NCBI RefSeq assembly: GCF_949987515.2
Contig: NC_082696.1
Span: 64,488,447 to 64,552,446 of the forward strand
DNA length: 64,000 nucleotides
Direction: 5' to 3'
Source: Delphinus delphis
Lineage: Eukaryota > Chordata > Mammalia > Artiodactyla > Delphinidae
The translations under genes and the position numbers were made by a program. The notes under the pieces were generated by a model. The model was given only the letters and a program-made list of their open reading frames with translations, was not told the DNA's origin and did not search any database. Shown here one piece after another: positions 36,683 to 48,659 of this stretch; the stretch's first letter is position 1; every line of letters begins with the position of its first letter.

Positions 36683-36892
36683 GGGGCTTCCCTGGTGGTG
36701 CAGTAGTTGAGAGTCCGTCTGCCAGTACAGGGACATGGGTTCGTGCCCCGGTCCGGGAAGATCCCACATGCTGCGTTGCGGCTGGGTCCGTGAGCCATGG
36801 CCGCTGAGCCTGCGCGTCCGGAGCCTGTGCTCCACAACGGGAGAGGCCACAACAGTGAGAGGCCCGTGTACAGCAAAAAAAAAAAAAAAAAA
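36683..36892 (+). repeat. CHR-type SINE with perfect 15-bp target duplication
   Basis: Sense copy with an A tail of about 20. Identical direct repeats 'aagaataacctttca' at 36668-36682 and 36893-36907. The junction reads TTTT/AAGAA. Compared with the other copies it lacks a few bases in the head ('gccagtacagggacatggg'). Confidence 0.97.
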
Positions 36893-36907
36893 AAGAATAA
36901 CCTTTCA

Positions 36908-37904
36908 TAATCTAAAGTGAGATTGTATTCATTCTTATAATTTTTTAAAATGAAAATTAGTACACGTTCAACTTCTTTTAAAATACATATTCTTACAATA
37001 GAACAATAAACCTACTAATAAAGACGTTTTAACATATGAAATAACAAGGTTCTTAGCTTTATAGCAGCACTTTTGTGATCATTTATAATAATAATCAGTA
37101 CATAGATTATAAATTTAAAAATCCTGTACAATACAATACCAGGTAATGCTGCATTGGGCGATAAGTTCATTGATCTTTGGTAATATGCTAGTGAGTTCAT
37201 AATTATAAGAAATGATAAAAGATCAAACCCAGAGAAAATATATAACGAATCAGGCAATGCATGAAAAGACAGAAGTAACAATATTGGTTTGTATTATTGT
37301 CGTACTTCTCAATGTCTAACATATTTTGTAGGCAAAAAAAAATTTTCAGTGAAAGGGGAAGATTTGGTTTGATGACTCAGAGTCCTTATACTACAGTAAA
37401 AAATATATAATAAATAAGGAATTTTAAAATTTGTTCAATGGAAATGAGTAGAACAAAAACATAAAATAAGTGGATGTTCTCTCTTGGTTGCTGTGGATTA
37501 TAGCCAATTGTTAAGATTACACACCAAATCACATAAAATTTGCTTCCAAGTATCTATTGATAAATGAATTAATATAGCACCATACTCGCAAAAATTAGAA
37601 CTCTAGGGGAAAAGATCTATAAAATATTGAAATAAGCCAGTTAAGTCCTATAAATTCTAGCTAATAGAACAAGTAATTTGCTTTTGACAAAAATAATAAA
37701 GTATTGCTTTTCTAATAGTGCTGACTCAGTTAGTAGCAGAAAAAAAGAAACCAAATAGCTTTAACAGAACTGAAGCTTAGGGGCATCAAAGCAAACTACC
37801 TTAATGATTGAACTGGTTTAACACTATACCACTTGCACATTTTATAAAACTAGAAATATTTCTTTCATGTTTTGGGAAATTTGGGGCAGGCAGAATTTCA
37901 AGTT
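36908..37904. other. AT-rich unique sequence
   Basis: Nothing recognised. Confidence 0.4.
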
Positions 37905-38408
37905 ACTGACGATATCAGCAAAATAATTTGGGGGGAGCAGAATACAACATCCAAAAATGTGCCACTTTGGCACGTGGTTTGTTTTGAGCTGAAGGCAATT
38001 AAGACCCAGCAAATGTAGGAAAAGATTTTCACCTTCCCTTTAACTGCCTGAAGGAATTTAGATAGGGCACTTGGACCAGGAAGACAGATATTAACAGAGA
38101 TGACTTTGTATATTAGAAAGACTTATCTGCATGGTCTGGCAAAAATTTGTTTACCAAACATCTGTTCTTCTTGTCTCCCTGTGAATTATTCCCCTTTAAA
38201 GCCCCAGATCCTCACGCCCTTCTCCTTAGCTCGGATGGTATATAAGCCTTAATTGCCTGACTGCCTTGGAATCTCATATTGTCTATGGGACTCTCCTATG
38301 TAGGCAATTAAATTTTTTTTCTCCTGTTAATCTGTTTTATGTCAATTTAATTATTAGACCAGCCAAAGAAACTAGGAGGGAGGAAGGGAGAACTTTTCCG
38401 CCCCACAC
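37905..38408 (+). mobile_element. ERV1-like solo LTR
   Basis: It has the architecture of a gammaretrovirus-like LTR. A U3-like part is followed by a TATA box (TATATAAG, 38239-38246) and an ATTAAA signal 68 bp later (38307-38312). Next comes a T-rich stretch with 'ctcctgttaatctgttttat', and the element closes with 'aacttttccgccccaca', the CA-ending U5 edge. No gag/pol/env sequence is attached, so it is a recombination-derived solo LTR. The 5' edge and the flanking duplication are uncertain. Confidence 0.68.
38239..38246 (+). promoter_or_regulatory. TATA box of the solo LTR
   Basis: TATATAAG, correctly spaced upstream of the LTR ATTAAA signal. Only remnant promoter potential is implied. Confidence 0.55.
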
Positions 38409-38984
38409 CTAAGACATACATTATGCAAATGTATTAGGTCAGTAGGACCAGTGATGGTTCACTGTCTATGCTCATTTTTACAAGTGTAAGATAATAATGT
38501 GAATTATATTGCAATTTGTGTAAATGGATAAGTTACAATGTTATGAGCTGATCGTTGTATTCTCACAAAGAGTCCCATAGAAGCTACTATGAAAAATGGC
38601 ATCTTGGGTTCATGATGGGGTTAGAAACAATCTGCACATGTTGGCAGAATTCAGCAAATTCTGCCGACTTTGAATAAGTAGGAACATGAATCCATATTCT
38701 GTGACTTCTGTCATTTAGAAATGGCTAATTTCCTGAACAAATTTGTCTAGCTTTGACCAACTGAAAAAGGGAAATAAGGTTGGAATTTGATTCTAGGATA
38801 CCATTTCAATCCCTGACACTTTTCCTGCACTTTAAAGGTAAATTGTATAACTTGCAAAGTCTAGATTTCTCAATTTTTTGAGTGCATAAGATAACATTTG
38901 CAACTTATCAAAAGAGCTTAGGGAGGTTTAATGAGGTAACATATCTAAAATGTTATCTAGGGGAAAATATTTGTATTATCTCTG

Positions 38985-39353
38985 CAGATAATGCCTCAGC
39001 TTGACTGGAGGGGAAAAAAAGATACCACAAGATATCATTGTATTATGGTAAAGCAATGAACTACCACCTGCAGGAAATTGGCTTCATGAAGGGCAACGAC
39101 AAAGAGCACATCAGGATTACATGAAATCAATCAGAAGCAGGCAGGAAGAACACAAGACAGATGAAGTGGAGTCTTTCATGACAGGCAGGAGAATATATCA
39201 AAGACATCCTTGCTAATTTCAAAAAGCCCACTCCCTTCTCTAGAGGTGAGAACATTACTTCAGACAGCATGCTGGCTCCACTGGACTTCTGTGAAGATGC
39301 TATAACTCCATTTGTGGGTTTCTTAAAGAATAATTTAGGAATGAAAAGGGCCA
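38985..39353 (+). pseudogene. Processed pseudogene of TPT1 (translationally controlled tumour protein)
   Basis: Three successive frames align with the C-terminal two thirds of TPT1, a small conserved cytoplasmic protein of about 172 residues. It begins near 'aatgcctcagct' (38990). ATG AAC TAC CAC CTG CAG (39056 onward) corresponds to the family's MNHHLQ segment. Next come a DYMKSI segment (about 39115-39132), an ESFMTG segment, then ILANFK (about 39204) and a final open stretch with 'LDFCEDAITPF' and 'FLKNNLGM'. A 1-base deletion before DYMKSI and a 2-base deletion after FMTG shift the frame, and in-frame stops result. Introns are absent across the matched part, so it is a retrocopy. The N-terminal third is missing or unrecognisable. 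No poly-A or target duplication was found, indicating age. Confidence 0.85.
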
Positions 39354-41269
39354 ACATGCCTGAACACCATTAATTTAGATCACCAGTGAGAAAGAATTGA
39401 ATGCATGGTTTTCCACATTTATTTTTCCATCAGGAACTTGTTATTTATACCAGCTGGACCCTCATTTATGTATTTTAATTCTGAGCTACTATTAATTTAA
39501 ATGCTACTTTCCAAAGAAAATGCTAAGTAATTTTTCCTTAAATTAAAGACATACATCTTGGCAAAATAAAACAAGTCAGTAAAAAGTAGATGGTTTCTAT
39601 CCTTGAATGGCAAAATGGAAGGTTGGAGAAGGAATGATGATCAAAATGATGGGTGTGATGGTTAGTGGACGATAGAGAGAGCTCCATGAAGGCAAGTATT
39701 TTTCATAGGAAGAGTAGATGCTGTAAGGAAATCTGTTAAGTGCTAGAATCCCAGAGGTTCCTTTCTGAGCTCAGTAAAGAACTCAAGTGTTCCAAGCACC
39801 CTGCCAATGCTTGGAAAGAGCATCCTGAGAAACCTCATGGTGCTCAGTGTTCATGGGCTAAGGACAATGTCATGCAGATTAGGCACATATAAGCTGTTGT
39901 AGACAGTGGAAAAGGACTGCATATCAGTGGAAGTACGATAGACATAAGGACTCCTTCTCAGCTTTAAGTTGTAGCCCATGATGTTGACAGAAAAGCTGAA
40001 ACTCCCTACTAGTGCGACTGTCATTTTTCACCTAAGAATTACCAAAACTCCTCCTCGAATGAATACCAGAGAGAAAGTATATTAACTAAATACATCAATT
40101 GCATTTTCATTGGTGCCTTCTATTTGTGTTTTTTCTAGCAATAATGATACTTTGAATGAACAGAAGAGTTAAGAAATGTGGGTTGTAAAAGATGATTTTA
40201 ATTAACTCAAATATAAAAATGGACTTAAACATTTTGAGGTTTCCAACAACCCCCCTTTCTGAAATTGGGTAAACAGAAAAAAAGAGCATTTATACTCATG
40301 AAGACAGAGTTAATAGAGTTTCTATAGAACATTCAAAGCATGAGTCTCTCAATGCCCTCTTTTTGCAGTACAGTGACTTGAATTACACTTTTTAGAAAGG
40401 GTATCTATAAAAGATAATAAAGCAAAATTACTTCATGTTTTCTATTTTCTTAGTTTAAAAGAGACTTTGTTCAACAAAGAAATATAATATATCTTAAAAA
40501 TCATTTCTTTCTATTGTTTTCAATCTATGTTCCAAATGGTCCCTGAGCTAGGCTAAGATAGACACTCTCACTTCAAATAAGAGCAGTCTTTTCCAAATAT
40601 ATAAGGGAAAAAGAGCTAAGGAATAAATGTTCTCAGTTTTATGTTTGTCCCCATATATATTTTCTTAAACAGTGCCTGCTATCATTTATCTTTTGGTATT
40701 ATTGGTAAGCAGTGAATGGTCAAGCAGCAAAATATAATAAAATACATCTATCAAAATGAATATGTGTTTCAACATTTTGCTTATTCTGGGATTTGCTTGT
40801 TTGTGGTGATGACTTAACCTCACTAAACTATAATAGAGTCATGTTTTATATTGAAAGAAATAGCTCCTATTTAGTGGAATTAAATTTAATATATTTACAA
40901 AGTGTAGTTTTTCTTAGAATGCAACATGATGTTCAGGTGTGCTATCACCTGGGTAAGTATAAAAGCCTTGAATGTGGTCTAATGTTGAATTCTAGTTACA
41001 TCACAGAGGTAGTAGAAGCACAATAGGACTAAAATCCTGATATCTGACTCTGAGTTCAAACTTTTTTCCATTTACCTAATTATTTGAGCACCAGGAATTT
41101 CATTTTCATGAGGAAAGAGAATAGCACAGTTTCATAACAAAGAAAGTGTGATGGGCTGGGCCACAGGGTGCCCACTTGGTAGATCGAACATTATTCTGGG
41201 TGATTCTGTGAGAATGTTTTTCTTTCCTGAGTCTCCAGTCTGCTGGCCCATCCTTCAGATTTTGACATC
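39354..41269. other. AT-rich unique sequence
   Basis: Nothing recognised. Possible residual 3' UTR of the TPT1 retrocopy in the first ~50 bases. Confidence 0.4.
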
Positions 41270-43365
41270 CCAACCTACATAAACAGATGAGCCAATAATA
41301 AATCTACAGCTAAAGTAGTTTTTAATGGTAAAAAAATTGGGTACCTTCCCTGTAAAATCAAAATAAGAGTATCCACTCTTAGAACTTCTATTCAACATTG
41401 TACTGGAGATTCTAGCCAGTGAAATAACATAAGAAAGAAAAGAAGGTATCACATTAGAAGTAAAGAAGTAAAACTGTCTTTATTTGCAGATAGAATATTT
41501 AGCTATATAGAAAATGTGATGGAACCTATAAAAAAGCTACAAACATTGATTTGTAAGTTTAGTAAGGTTTCAGGTTGTATGATCAATGTGTAAAAATCAA
41601 TGGTATTTCTAAACACCAACAATAAGAAATTAAAGTTTAAAATATCACAATAAGATCAAAAATATGAAATGCTTATGGAAAAAGCTAATGTGAAAAATTT
41701 ATACAATGAAAACAATAAAACTTTGCCAAAAGAAATTAAAGAAGGAAATAAATGAAAGATATGCCATGCTTATGCTTCAGAAGGCTCAATTTTGTAAAGA
41801 CGTTAATTCTTCCCATGTTGAGCTATAGATGTAAATGAAATCCCAATCAAATTCTTAGGAGAATTTTTTTTGTTTGTGTGTGACAAACACTGTAAAATTC
41901 ATATGAAAATGCAAAGATTCCAGAAGAGCAAAAACTACTTTGAAAGAAAACAAAATTGGAAGATTATTATAAAGCTATAGTAATCAAAACAGTGTGGCAT
42001 CAGTGTGAAGACAGACAAATAGATAAATGGAAATGAGAATCCAGAAATATATATATGGACAACTGATTTTTTTTACAGAGGTACAAAGGAAATTCAGTTG
42101 AGAAAGAAAATTCTTTTCAACAAATGATGTCAAAAGAGTAGAATCTCCATTTATACCATGTACAAAAATTTGTTCAAGATGTGTCTTAGACCAAAATGCA
42201 GAACCTAAAACTATAAAAATTTAAAATAAAAACATATGAGGAAATCATATGACCTTGGGTTAGGCAAAGACCTCTTATACAGACACCAAGAGCGTAATCT
42301 ATAAATGAATTAATTGATAAATTGGCTTTATTGAAATGAAAAATATCTACTCTTTGAAACATACTGTTATAAAATGAAAATTAAAACCATAGACTGGAGA
42401 AATATTTGCAAATCATATATCTGATAAAGAACTTATATCCAGGAACTATTTTTAAAAACTCTCAAAACTCAATAATATGAAAGCAAACAAACCAATAATA
42501 AATGGGCAAAGATTTGGGAACTTCACCAGAGAACATATATTATGGGCAGAAAAGCATGTGAAACAATGTATAGTGTTATTAGTCACTATGAAATGCAAGT
42601 AAAACCACAGTGAGATCCTACTCCCTATCAATTAGAACAGCTAAAAGTAAAAAGACTGAGCACATCTAGTGTTGTAAAGAATGTGAAGGAGCTGGAACTT
42701 TCATATACTGCTGGTAGAAGTGTAAAATGGTACAACCACCTTGGAAAACAGTTTAGCAGATTCTTAAAATGTTAAACATGTTAAACATGCACCTGCTATA
42801 CAATCCAGGCATTCACCCCTAGTTATTTGCTTAAGAAAAATAAAATCATGTGTCCACAACAAAGACTTGTATATAAATGTTCACAGTAATTTTCTTTGCA
42901 TGAGTGAAAAACTGGAAAACAACAAATATCCATCAAGAAGTGAATGGATAGACAGTGGACTAGCCACACAATGAAATGCTACACATAAATATAAAGAAAT
43001 GAACTATTAATGCATACAACATCATGGGTGAATCTCAAAATAATTATGCTAAGTGAAAGAAGCGAGTACATATTGTATAGTTCATCTATATAAAATTCCA
43101 GAAAATAAAAATAAATTTAACAGAAAGCAAATGAGATTATCTTGGCATAGGGGCAGGGGAAGTGTTGGTGAGGAGTGGAAGGAAGGGATTATAATTCAGC
43201 AGGTTGGAAATTTTGTGGAGTAATGAATACTCGCATTATCTTAATTGTGGTGATGTCTTCACAGATACATGCATAAGTCAACATTTATCAAATTGTACTC
43301 TTTAAAAATGTGCAGTTTATTGTATGCTGATTATACTTCAATAGATCTTTGTAAACAAAAGAAAG
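41270..43365 (+). repeat. Old L1 (L1M-like) LINE, ORF2 C-terminal part and 3' UTR
   Basis: Sense L1 landmarks in order: 'gtactggagattctagccag', 'tatttgcagatagaatattt', 'caatggtatttctaaacacc', 'cttggaaaacagtttagcag', 'gtgaatggatagacagtgga', 'gatgtcttcacagatacatg', and the end 'gctgattatacttcaataga'. All frames are closed by many stops. It is much more decayed than the L1 at 21.3 kb. A local duplication 'atgttaaac' x2 lies near 42768-42788. Confidence 0.9.
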
Positions 43366-43430
43366 AGAGGGGAAGGGTGGAAGGGAGGAAGGACGGAAGG
43401 GAGGAAGGAATTAAAGAAAGAAAAAGAAAA
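43361..43430. repeat. GGAA/GGGA-rich simple repeat
   Basis: Purine-only tetranucleotide-like tract ('ggaagggaggaaggaa') directly abutting the L1 tail, probably expanded from it. Confidence 0.8.
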
Positions 43431-43439
43431 GAATACCTA

Positions 43440-43625
43440 CCTACTTTGGAGCCAGACTGCTTTCCTAGTTACTAGCAATGTGACCCTGGACAGGTTATAT
43501 AACCTCTCAGTGTCTGCAAAATTGGAACCGTTATAGCAATTACCCACTGGGTAATTCACATACTGTGTTTAGAACATTGTAGCACATATTAAGGACCATC
43601 TCAGTGTTAGCTATTATTATTTATG
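43440..43625 (+). repeat. MIR SINE
   Basis: Well-preserved sense order: 'tttggagccagactgctttc', 'agcaatgtgaccctggacag', 'taacctctcagtgtctgcaa', 'ttacccactgggtaattcac', 'tcagtgttagctattattat'. Confidence 0.87.
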
Positions 43626-44560
43626 TTGATGTTCTTAAAGCAATTAAAATAGCACATTGCCTATAGAACATTATTCTAGGTTTTGTAAGGAGAACAAAAA
43701 GAAAATTTATAAAAAATGGAGACTTGCAGAAAAAGAAAAGCCTTCTTGAGAAAAATACTCACAGACATGTACTCACACACTGCCACATCCATTTTATATA
43801 TATATATAATGTAATAAAGAATTTTAAAGTTCTGTAGTTGGGATATAAATTTTAAAAGATAAAGTACAAGTTAATATATTAAAAATTATCTTCAGGATAA
43901 TGATCTGAGAAATTAATTTTTATGAATTCTATTATAGACTACACAGAAAAGTCAAAGTACTAGTGATAATGTTGGGTTTTCTTTAAAGAAAGCAGGCCAA
44001 ACTTTCACTGAAATCATTTCTGTGTGTATTTTTAGTGATAGAATTGCAAAAATTAGCTATTTATAATGTTATTTGAAGCAGATATAAAAATGATCTTAAT
44101 GAATTATTTTACTATAAACTAACAAAAGCCAATATTTCTAGGCCTTGTCAGTTTTTCATAGCCAGTGTGTTTAACTTGCACATTTTTTTCAAAAGTCTAA
44201 ATTTTCAAAAGTTGTATGCTTCAGTTTTTATATAACTGCAATGATGATGCCATCTTACCTCTTCTATCCCCTTCTGCATTTGGCCTTCTGTTTGCCATTA
44301 CATTTTCTCTAAGTATCATCTCTAAGCATTATTTCTCTAGCCCATAGCATTTTTTTCCTTTTTTGTGTAAAAAAACCAAGATGAACCTTATTTGGTGAAT
44401 CAATAATGGTAACACCATTGTGTGCCTAAGTTAGAAGGAGATCGAACCAACTCTAAGTTGTGCTTTGACCATTCTAAATAATGGGACAGTAATACTGTTT
44501 TTTTCTTTTTTCTTTATGAACATTGTGCCATCAGTTAATTCTATTCAGTTCTCTTTTCAG
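43626..44560. other. AT-rich unique sequence
   Basis: Nothing recognised. Contains a TA tract near 43795-43808. Confidence 0.4.
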
Positions 44561-44722
44561 CATACCTCCTTTACGAGTTTTCAAGAGGATAGAGAAAATC
44601 ATCAGCTGTCTTCTCAGGATATAGAAACACAAAAGGAAAACACATCTACTTGTCAGCCTGCCTTAACACTAAGCAACACCACTGCAATATTATCCCCACC
44701 AAAAATAGATGTCTTAGATTGA
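44561..44722 (+). CDS. Candidate terminal coding exon (unproven)
   Basis: A pyrimidine-rich tract ending 'gttctcttttcag' (44548-44560) is followed by 53 open codons and TGA (44720-44722). The translated segment is polar (Ser, Thr, Gln, Glu rich), begins HTSFTSFQEDRENHQ and ends SPPKIDVLD, like a disordered tail. The open frame also runs upstream of the acceptor to 44465, but there it becomes hydrophobic and T-rich, consistent with intron. I do not recognise the protein. No AATAAA is near the stop and no partner exon was found in the window. It may well be chance. Confidence 0.22.
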   Translation, partial: HTSFTSFQEDRENHQLSSQDIETQKENTSTCQPALTLSNTTAILSPPKIDVLD

Positions 44723-46944
44723 CAATGAAATGCAGTATTTTAGGAGGATTCAAGAGTGTGCAGCAGTTACCACCTGACACTCTTCTTTTCACTGGTTATC
44801 TATCCTAACACATCCTACAGTAAGAAGGTACTGAATTAATCTCATTTATCTAAAAAAATTCTATAAATTTTAACATTTCCTTTTACTAAAATTATTTTCT
44901 TTTGGATAATGAATCTTCCAATTGTAATTAAAAAATCAGATTTCTTTTGCATATTCCTCGGGTAATTAATTATTAAGCATTTTCATCTTGTAGAAATGAC
45001 TTTAGCCTGGCAGGTAGTAGGCATTTAATAAGTGTTTACTAGAATATTAAGAGTAGAATAGGGCATATTTATTTTACAGGGTGTTTTGGTTAAATATGAA
45101 AGCTTTAGAAACATGAACTCTGTTTATAATGCCCCACTTCTATGTGCCTTAGAAAAGCATGGATATATCAAGTATTAATCAGTAATAGGTCATTTTACAT
45201 TTTTAATTACACTCTATTTCCTGAAAATTTGTATACATGGTCAAAAGTTTTATTTCAGGAGCTTAAAAACATGGATAGATAGATGATAGACAGATGATAG
45301 ATAGAGAGATAGATCAAATTTTAAACATAAACAAATTTAATCCAAACAGCTATTACCAGGTAGTACTTGGTCAGTTCTCAAGGGTGTTAGGAAAAAGGCC
45401 ATTTTGCATCCAATTGTACTGAGTAGAGCAGCTCATCATTCTTTTTGTAAAATGATATTGACATTTCAATAGTTTTTACAAACTTCAAAAACGATCAAAC
45501 ACGTTCAGTTTTCAAATAACAAGAAAGAATCACCTATTATCTCTGACTTACAATTTACAAAGTCTTTACAAATAATGCTGGCTAATCAGCACAACAATAG
45601 CATGGATGGGAAGTGTCTGAAGAAGGATAATGGAAACACCAGGCCCTGATTGTTCTATTAAAATTGGAGCAATTGCTCACTTAGCATCATTAGGCACTGA
45701 TAACTTGGACCTTGTAAAGAAGACCTTTCAGAGTTTTCAGTGTTCTTCAGTCAACACAAAGCACTAAACTAAACTAAAGTTAATAAAAATGGTACATCTG
45801 TATTAAAATATAGATATTGCTGGATGATGGGAATTAGCAATTTGTTAGTCACATGTTTAAGAATTAAAATAATATATGAGACAAAATTAAATTATAGTGA
45901 ATGGAACATATAGATATTTTTCTACTTACCATATTTCATTATGGCACTGATAAATGGCACATAATTTGTAACAGTCAGTTAATAATTAAAATGACTTCTA
46001 TTATTTTGTTTCCTGGTTTCTCATTTCAAGAGACTGTAATTTTGCCTTGTGAATAGTAACAAGTCTCACTCAGTAGCACCTTTTAATAGAACTCAGCATG
46101 GACAGTTTTCCATGCAGATTCAATCTCTGCCTGCATCACACTAATCCTTTGATTGGGCTCAAGGAAAATCTTGGATACCTGTAGAGTCCTGATGCAAGGA
46201 CTATTCATAAAAATAATAACGAGGCTCCAAGAAGCCAGAAATGTAGGCCTTGCACCTGTTTTTGCCCTTAGTGAACAGGCAGTGGGATTCTTCATTGGGT
46301 CTAGACTTAATGTGCTGACAACCTAGGGACTAAAGGGCTTTTGAGAGGTTTGTGTTTCAGATGGTCATAAGTCATGATTCTTTCTTTAAAGGAGACATCG
46401 TATTTTATTTACTCTTTAAGCAAATTAAACAAACCCAGGTATGTGGAAATAAACCACAGCAATACAAAAATGCTAGGTGTCTGCATATTTTGTATTTGGG
46501 CAAATAATGAAACATTTTCTGAGTGCCAATGCTTTTTGATGGTTTAGGAAACTTTTGAAGATATATTACTACTTACTGGTCTCAAGGGAACTATTTAGAC
46601 CTTATAAGTAGTCACCATGGTGGCCTTAAAGAATAAATCATTTGTTTATACAGTATGCTTCTTTTAATTGGCAAACAAAGTTACTGGCTTTCCCATGTCT
46701 GAATTATTTGCTCCTTTTAAATATCAACGTGTTGATAATTCAACACTCACACTGTGGGGTAAGATTTGCTAGACCATAGTCAGAAGATCATTAAAACACT
46801 AGCTTCTTGTTGGCAAAATGATACTCATGCAAAGAACGGAGGAAATTATTCACTTTATGAAAGCTTCATTACTCATTCAGGCAATTCAAGCAAGAATAAT
46901 ACAGGGGTAAGAAAATATTCATGATCACCAATTAAAATTCCAGT
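44723..46944. other. AT-rich unique sequence with ATAG microsatellite
   Basis: An L2-tail-like scrap ('ctggcaggtagtaggcattt') occurs at about 45005-45045. A 70-codon minus-strand frame at 46083-46295 is unassigned. Confidence 0.4.
45271..45314. repeat. (ATAG)n imperfect microsatellite
   Basis: Interrupted GATA/GACA units: 'atggatagatagatgataga' and following. Confidence 0.85.
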
Positions 46945-47705
46945 GTGGGTTTTTTTCCCCACACCAACAAGCAATTTTGCAACACCAGCTGGGTGTCATA
47001 TAATTCAACTCAATTTGGACACTTTCTACCCAGAAATAGCATCAGATTCAAATACATCAGATTCACTACAGTCCTGCAAGATGGCCACCATCCCCCCACC
47101 ACACACACTTCAGAGGTCAATCACAAGTCCAGGTTGTGGGCTTCTGACCACAGGCTGTAGATTGGAGGTTCCAAGGACCCCTCCTTGGGTTTGATTAGTC
47201 TGCTAGAATGGCTCACAGAACTCAAGAGAAACATTTTACTCACTAGATTATCAGTCTATTATAAAAGGATGTAACTCAGGGACCACCAGATGGAAGAAAT
47301 ATTATATATAGGGCAAAGTGTGTGCAAGTGTGGAGCTTCTATGCTCTCTGATCCCACCATTCTCCCAGCAACCCCTTGGGGGGCTCTCTAAACCCCATCC
47401 TTCTGGAGTTGTTTGGAAGCTTCATTACTTAGGCAGGGTTGACTAAATCATTGGCCACTGGTGAATTGAAATCAATCTCCTGCCCCTCTCCCCTTCCCAG
47501 AGGTCAGGGGGTGGGACTGAATGTTTCCCAGACAACCAACCCCTACCCTTAGGTTACCTAAGTGCTTTCCAAAAGTCACATCATTAACATAACAAAAGAC
47601 ATCTTGGTCTTCCTCACCTAGGAAATTCCAAGGCTTTTAGGAGCTCAGTGTCAGAAATGGACAGAACCAAATATAGATTTTTTAATTGTAAATCACAATA
47701 TCATA
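46945..47705 (+). mobile_element. ERVL-like solo LTR (tentative class)
   Basis: A coherent ~750-bp block has the features of an ERVL-type LTR. It carries 'gctagaatggctcacagaac', a TATA box (TATAAAA, 47260-47266) followed by 'ggatgtaactcagggaccac', then 'ttggccactggtgaattgaa', 'aggtcagggggtgggactga', 'cacatcattaacataacaaa' and the end 'attgtaaatcacaatatcat'. I recall this order from ERVL LTR consensus sequences but cannot name the subfamily. No internal retroviral genes are attached. Confidence 0.55.
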
Positions 47706-48659
47706 GGATCAAAGGCATGACCCCAAAATTTAGGGCACTTGGAATTGGTCCAGGTTTGTGCATAACCTCTTTCACTTATTTTTCCAAATAAATATTCATT
47801 TTCGTTAGCAAGTTTAGTTTTAAATGCATTTAAATCCCCTGAAAGGGTAAATGAAGAATTATTTTCATTAATCATAGAGCAGACTGGTGTTTCAGTCACC
47901 TTTTGCTTTTAAAGATAAAAAAAAAAAGTATCAGTTTTATTCATGCAGTGGCTGATTTTGTTTGTTAAACCATGGTAAAAAGACACAGAGTCGAGTATAT
48001 TTCTTTTAATGTAAAAAGTGCATATAGTTTTCCAGTCCTATTATAAGTGTATGGTATAATTTCTCTTCAATGTTTTATTTTAAGAACTACTTCAACAATG
48101 TAATTATCAAATTACTTTTATGGAGCAAAATGTGATTTTCTTTGCTGGGAGTATGGCATACTGGGTAGCCTGAATAGCAATCCTAATTGAAACAACTAAA
48201 ATGTCAGTCCACATATTATTTTAAAAAGAATATGTATAAACAGAGCCAAAAGTAGAGTTAAAATAGTAACCTTGTGCAGTGGGCAGTTTCTAAAGCAGGC
48301 TTGCATCTGGAGGTTGTAGGTTACTGTGGAGACTGGGTATTTGTTTTGATGGTTGCATGGGCCATAAAGAACAGAGGATAAAGCTTAAAGCTTACCTGTG
48401 CGACATAGAGGGACAGCAGAGTGATCTGCCTGTGCTAATTTGGTCAGGGTTAGGGCTAGGCAAACAAGGCACCTCTCTCTTAAGGAGACCTTTATTCTGA
48501 GTCGTTCTGATGAGTTCTTAAATTTTGCTCCTAAGGTGCCTAGTGGTGATAAGTGGAGGAGAAAATATCTCTACAGAGAATATTCAAGCCTGCCAAAGTA
48601 CAGATTTACACTGTAAGTCCATACCAACCATGCAATGAACTTCAAGCCTAAACTTTCAT
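47706..48659. other. AT-rich unique sequence
   Basis: Nothing recognised. Confidence 0.4.

Noticed and set aside
39127..39357. 76-codon minus-strand frame
   Set aside because: It is the antisense shadow of the TPT1 pseudogene.
45271..45314. ATAG repeat as a CRISPR-like or regulatory array
   Set aside because: Simple imperfect tetranucleotide microsatellite, no spacers.
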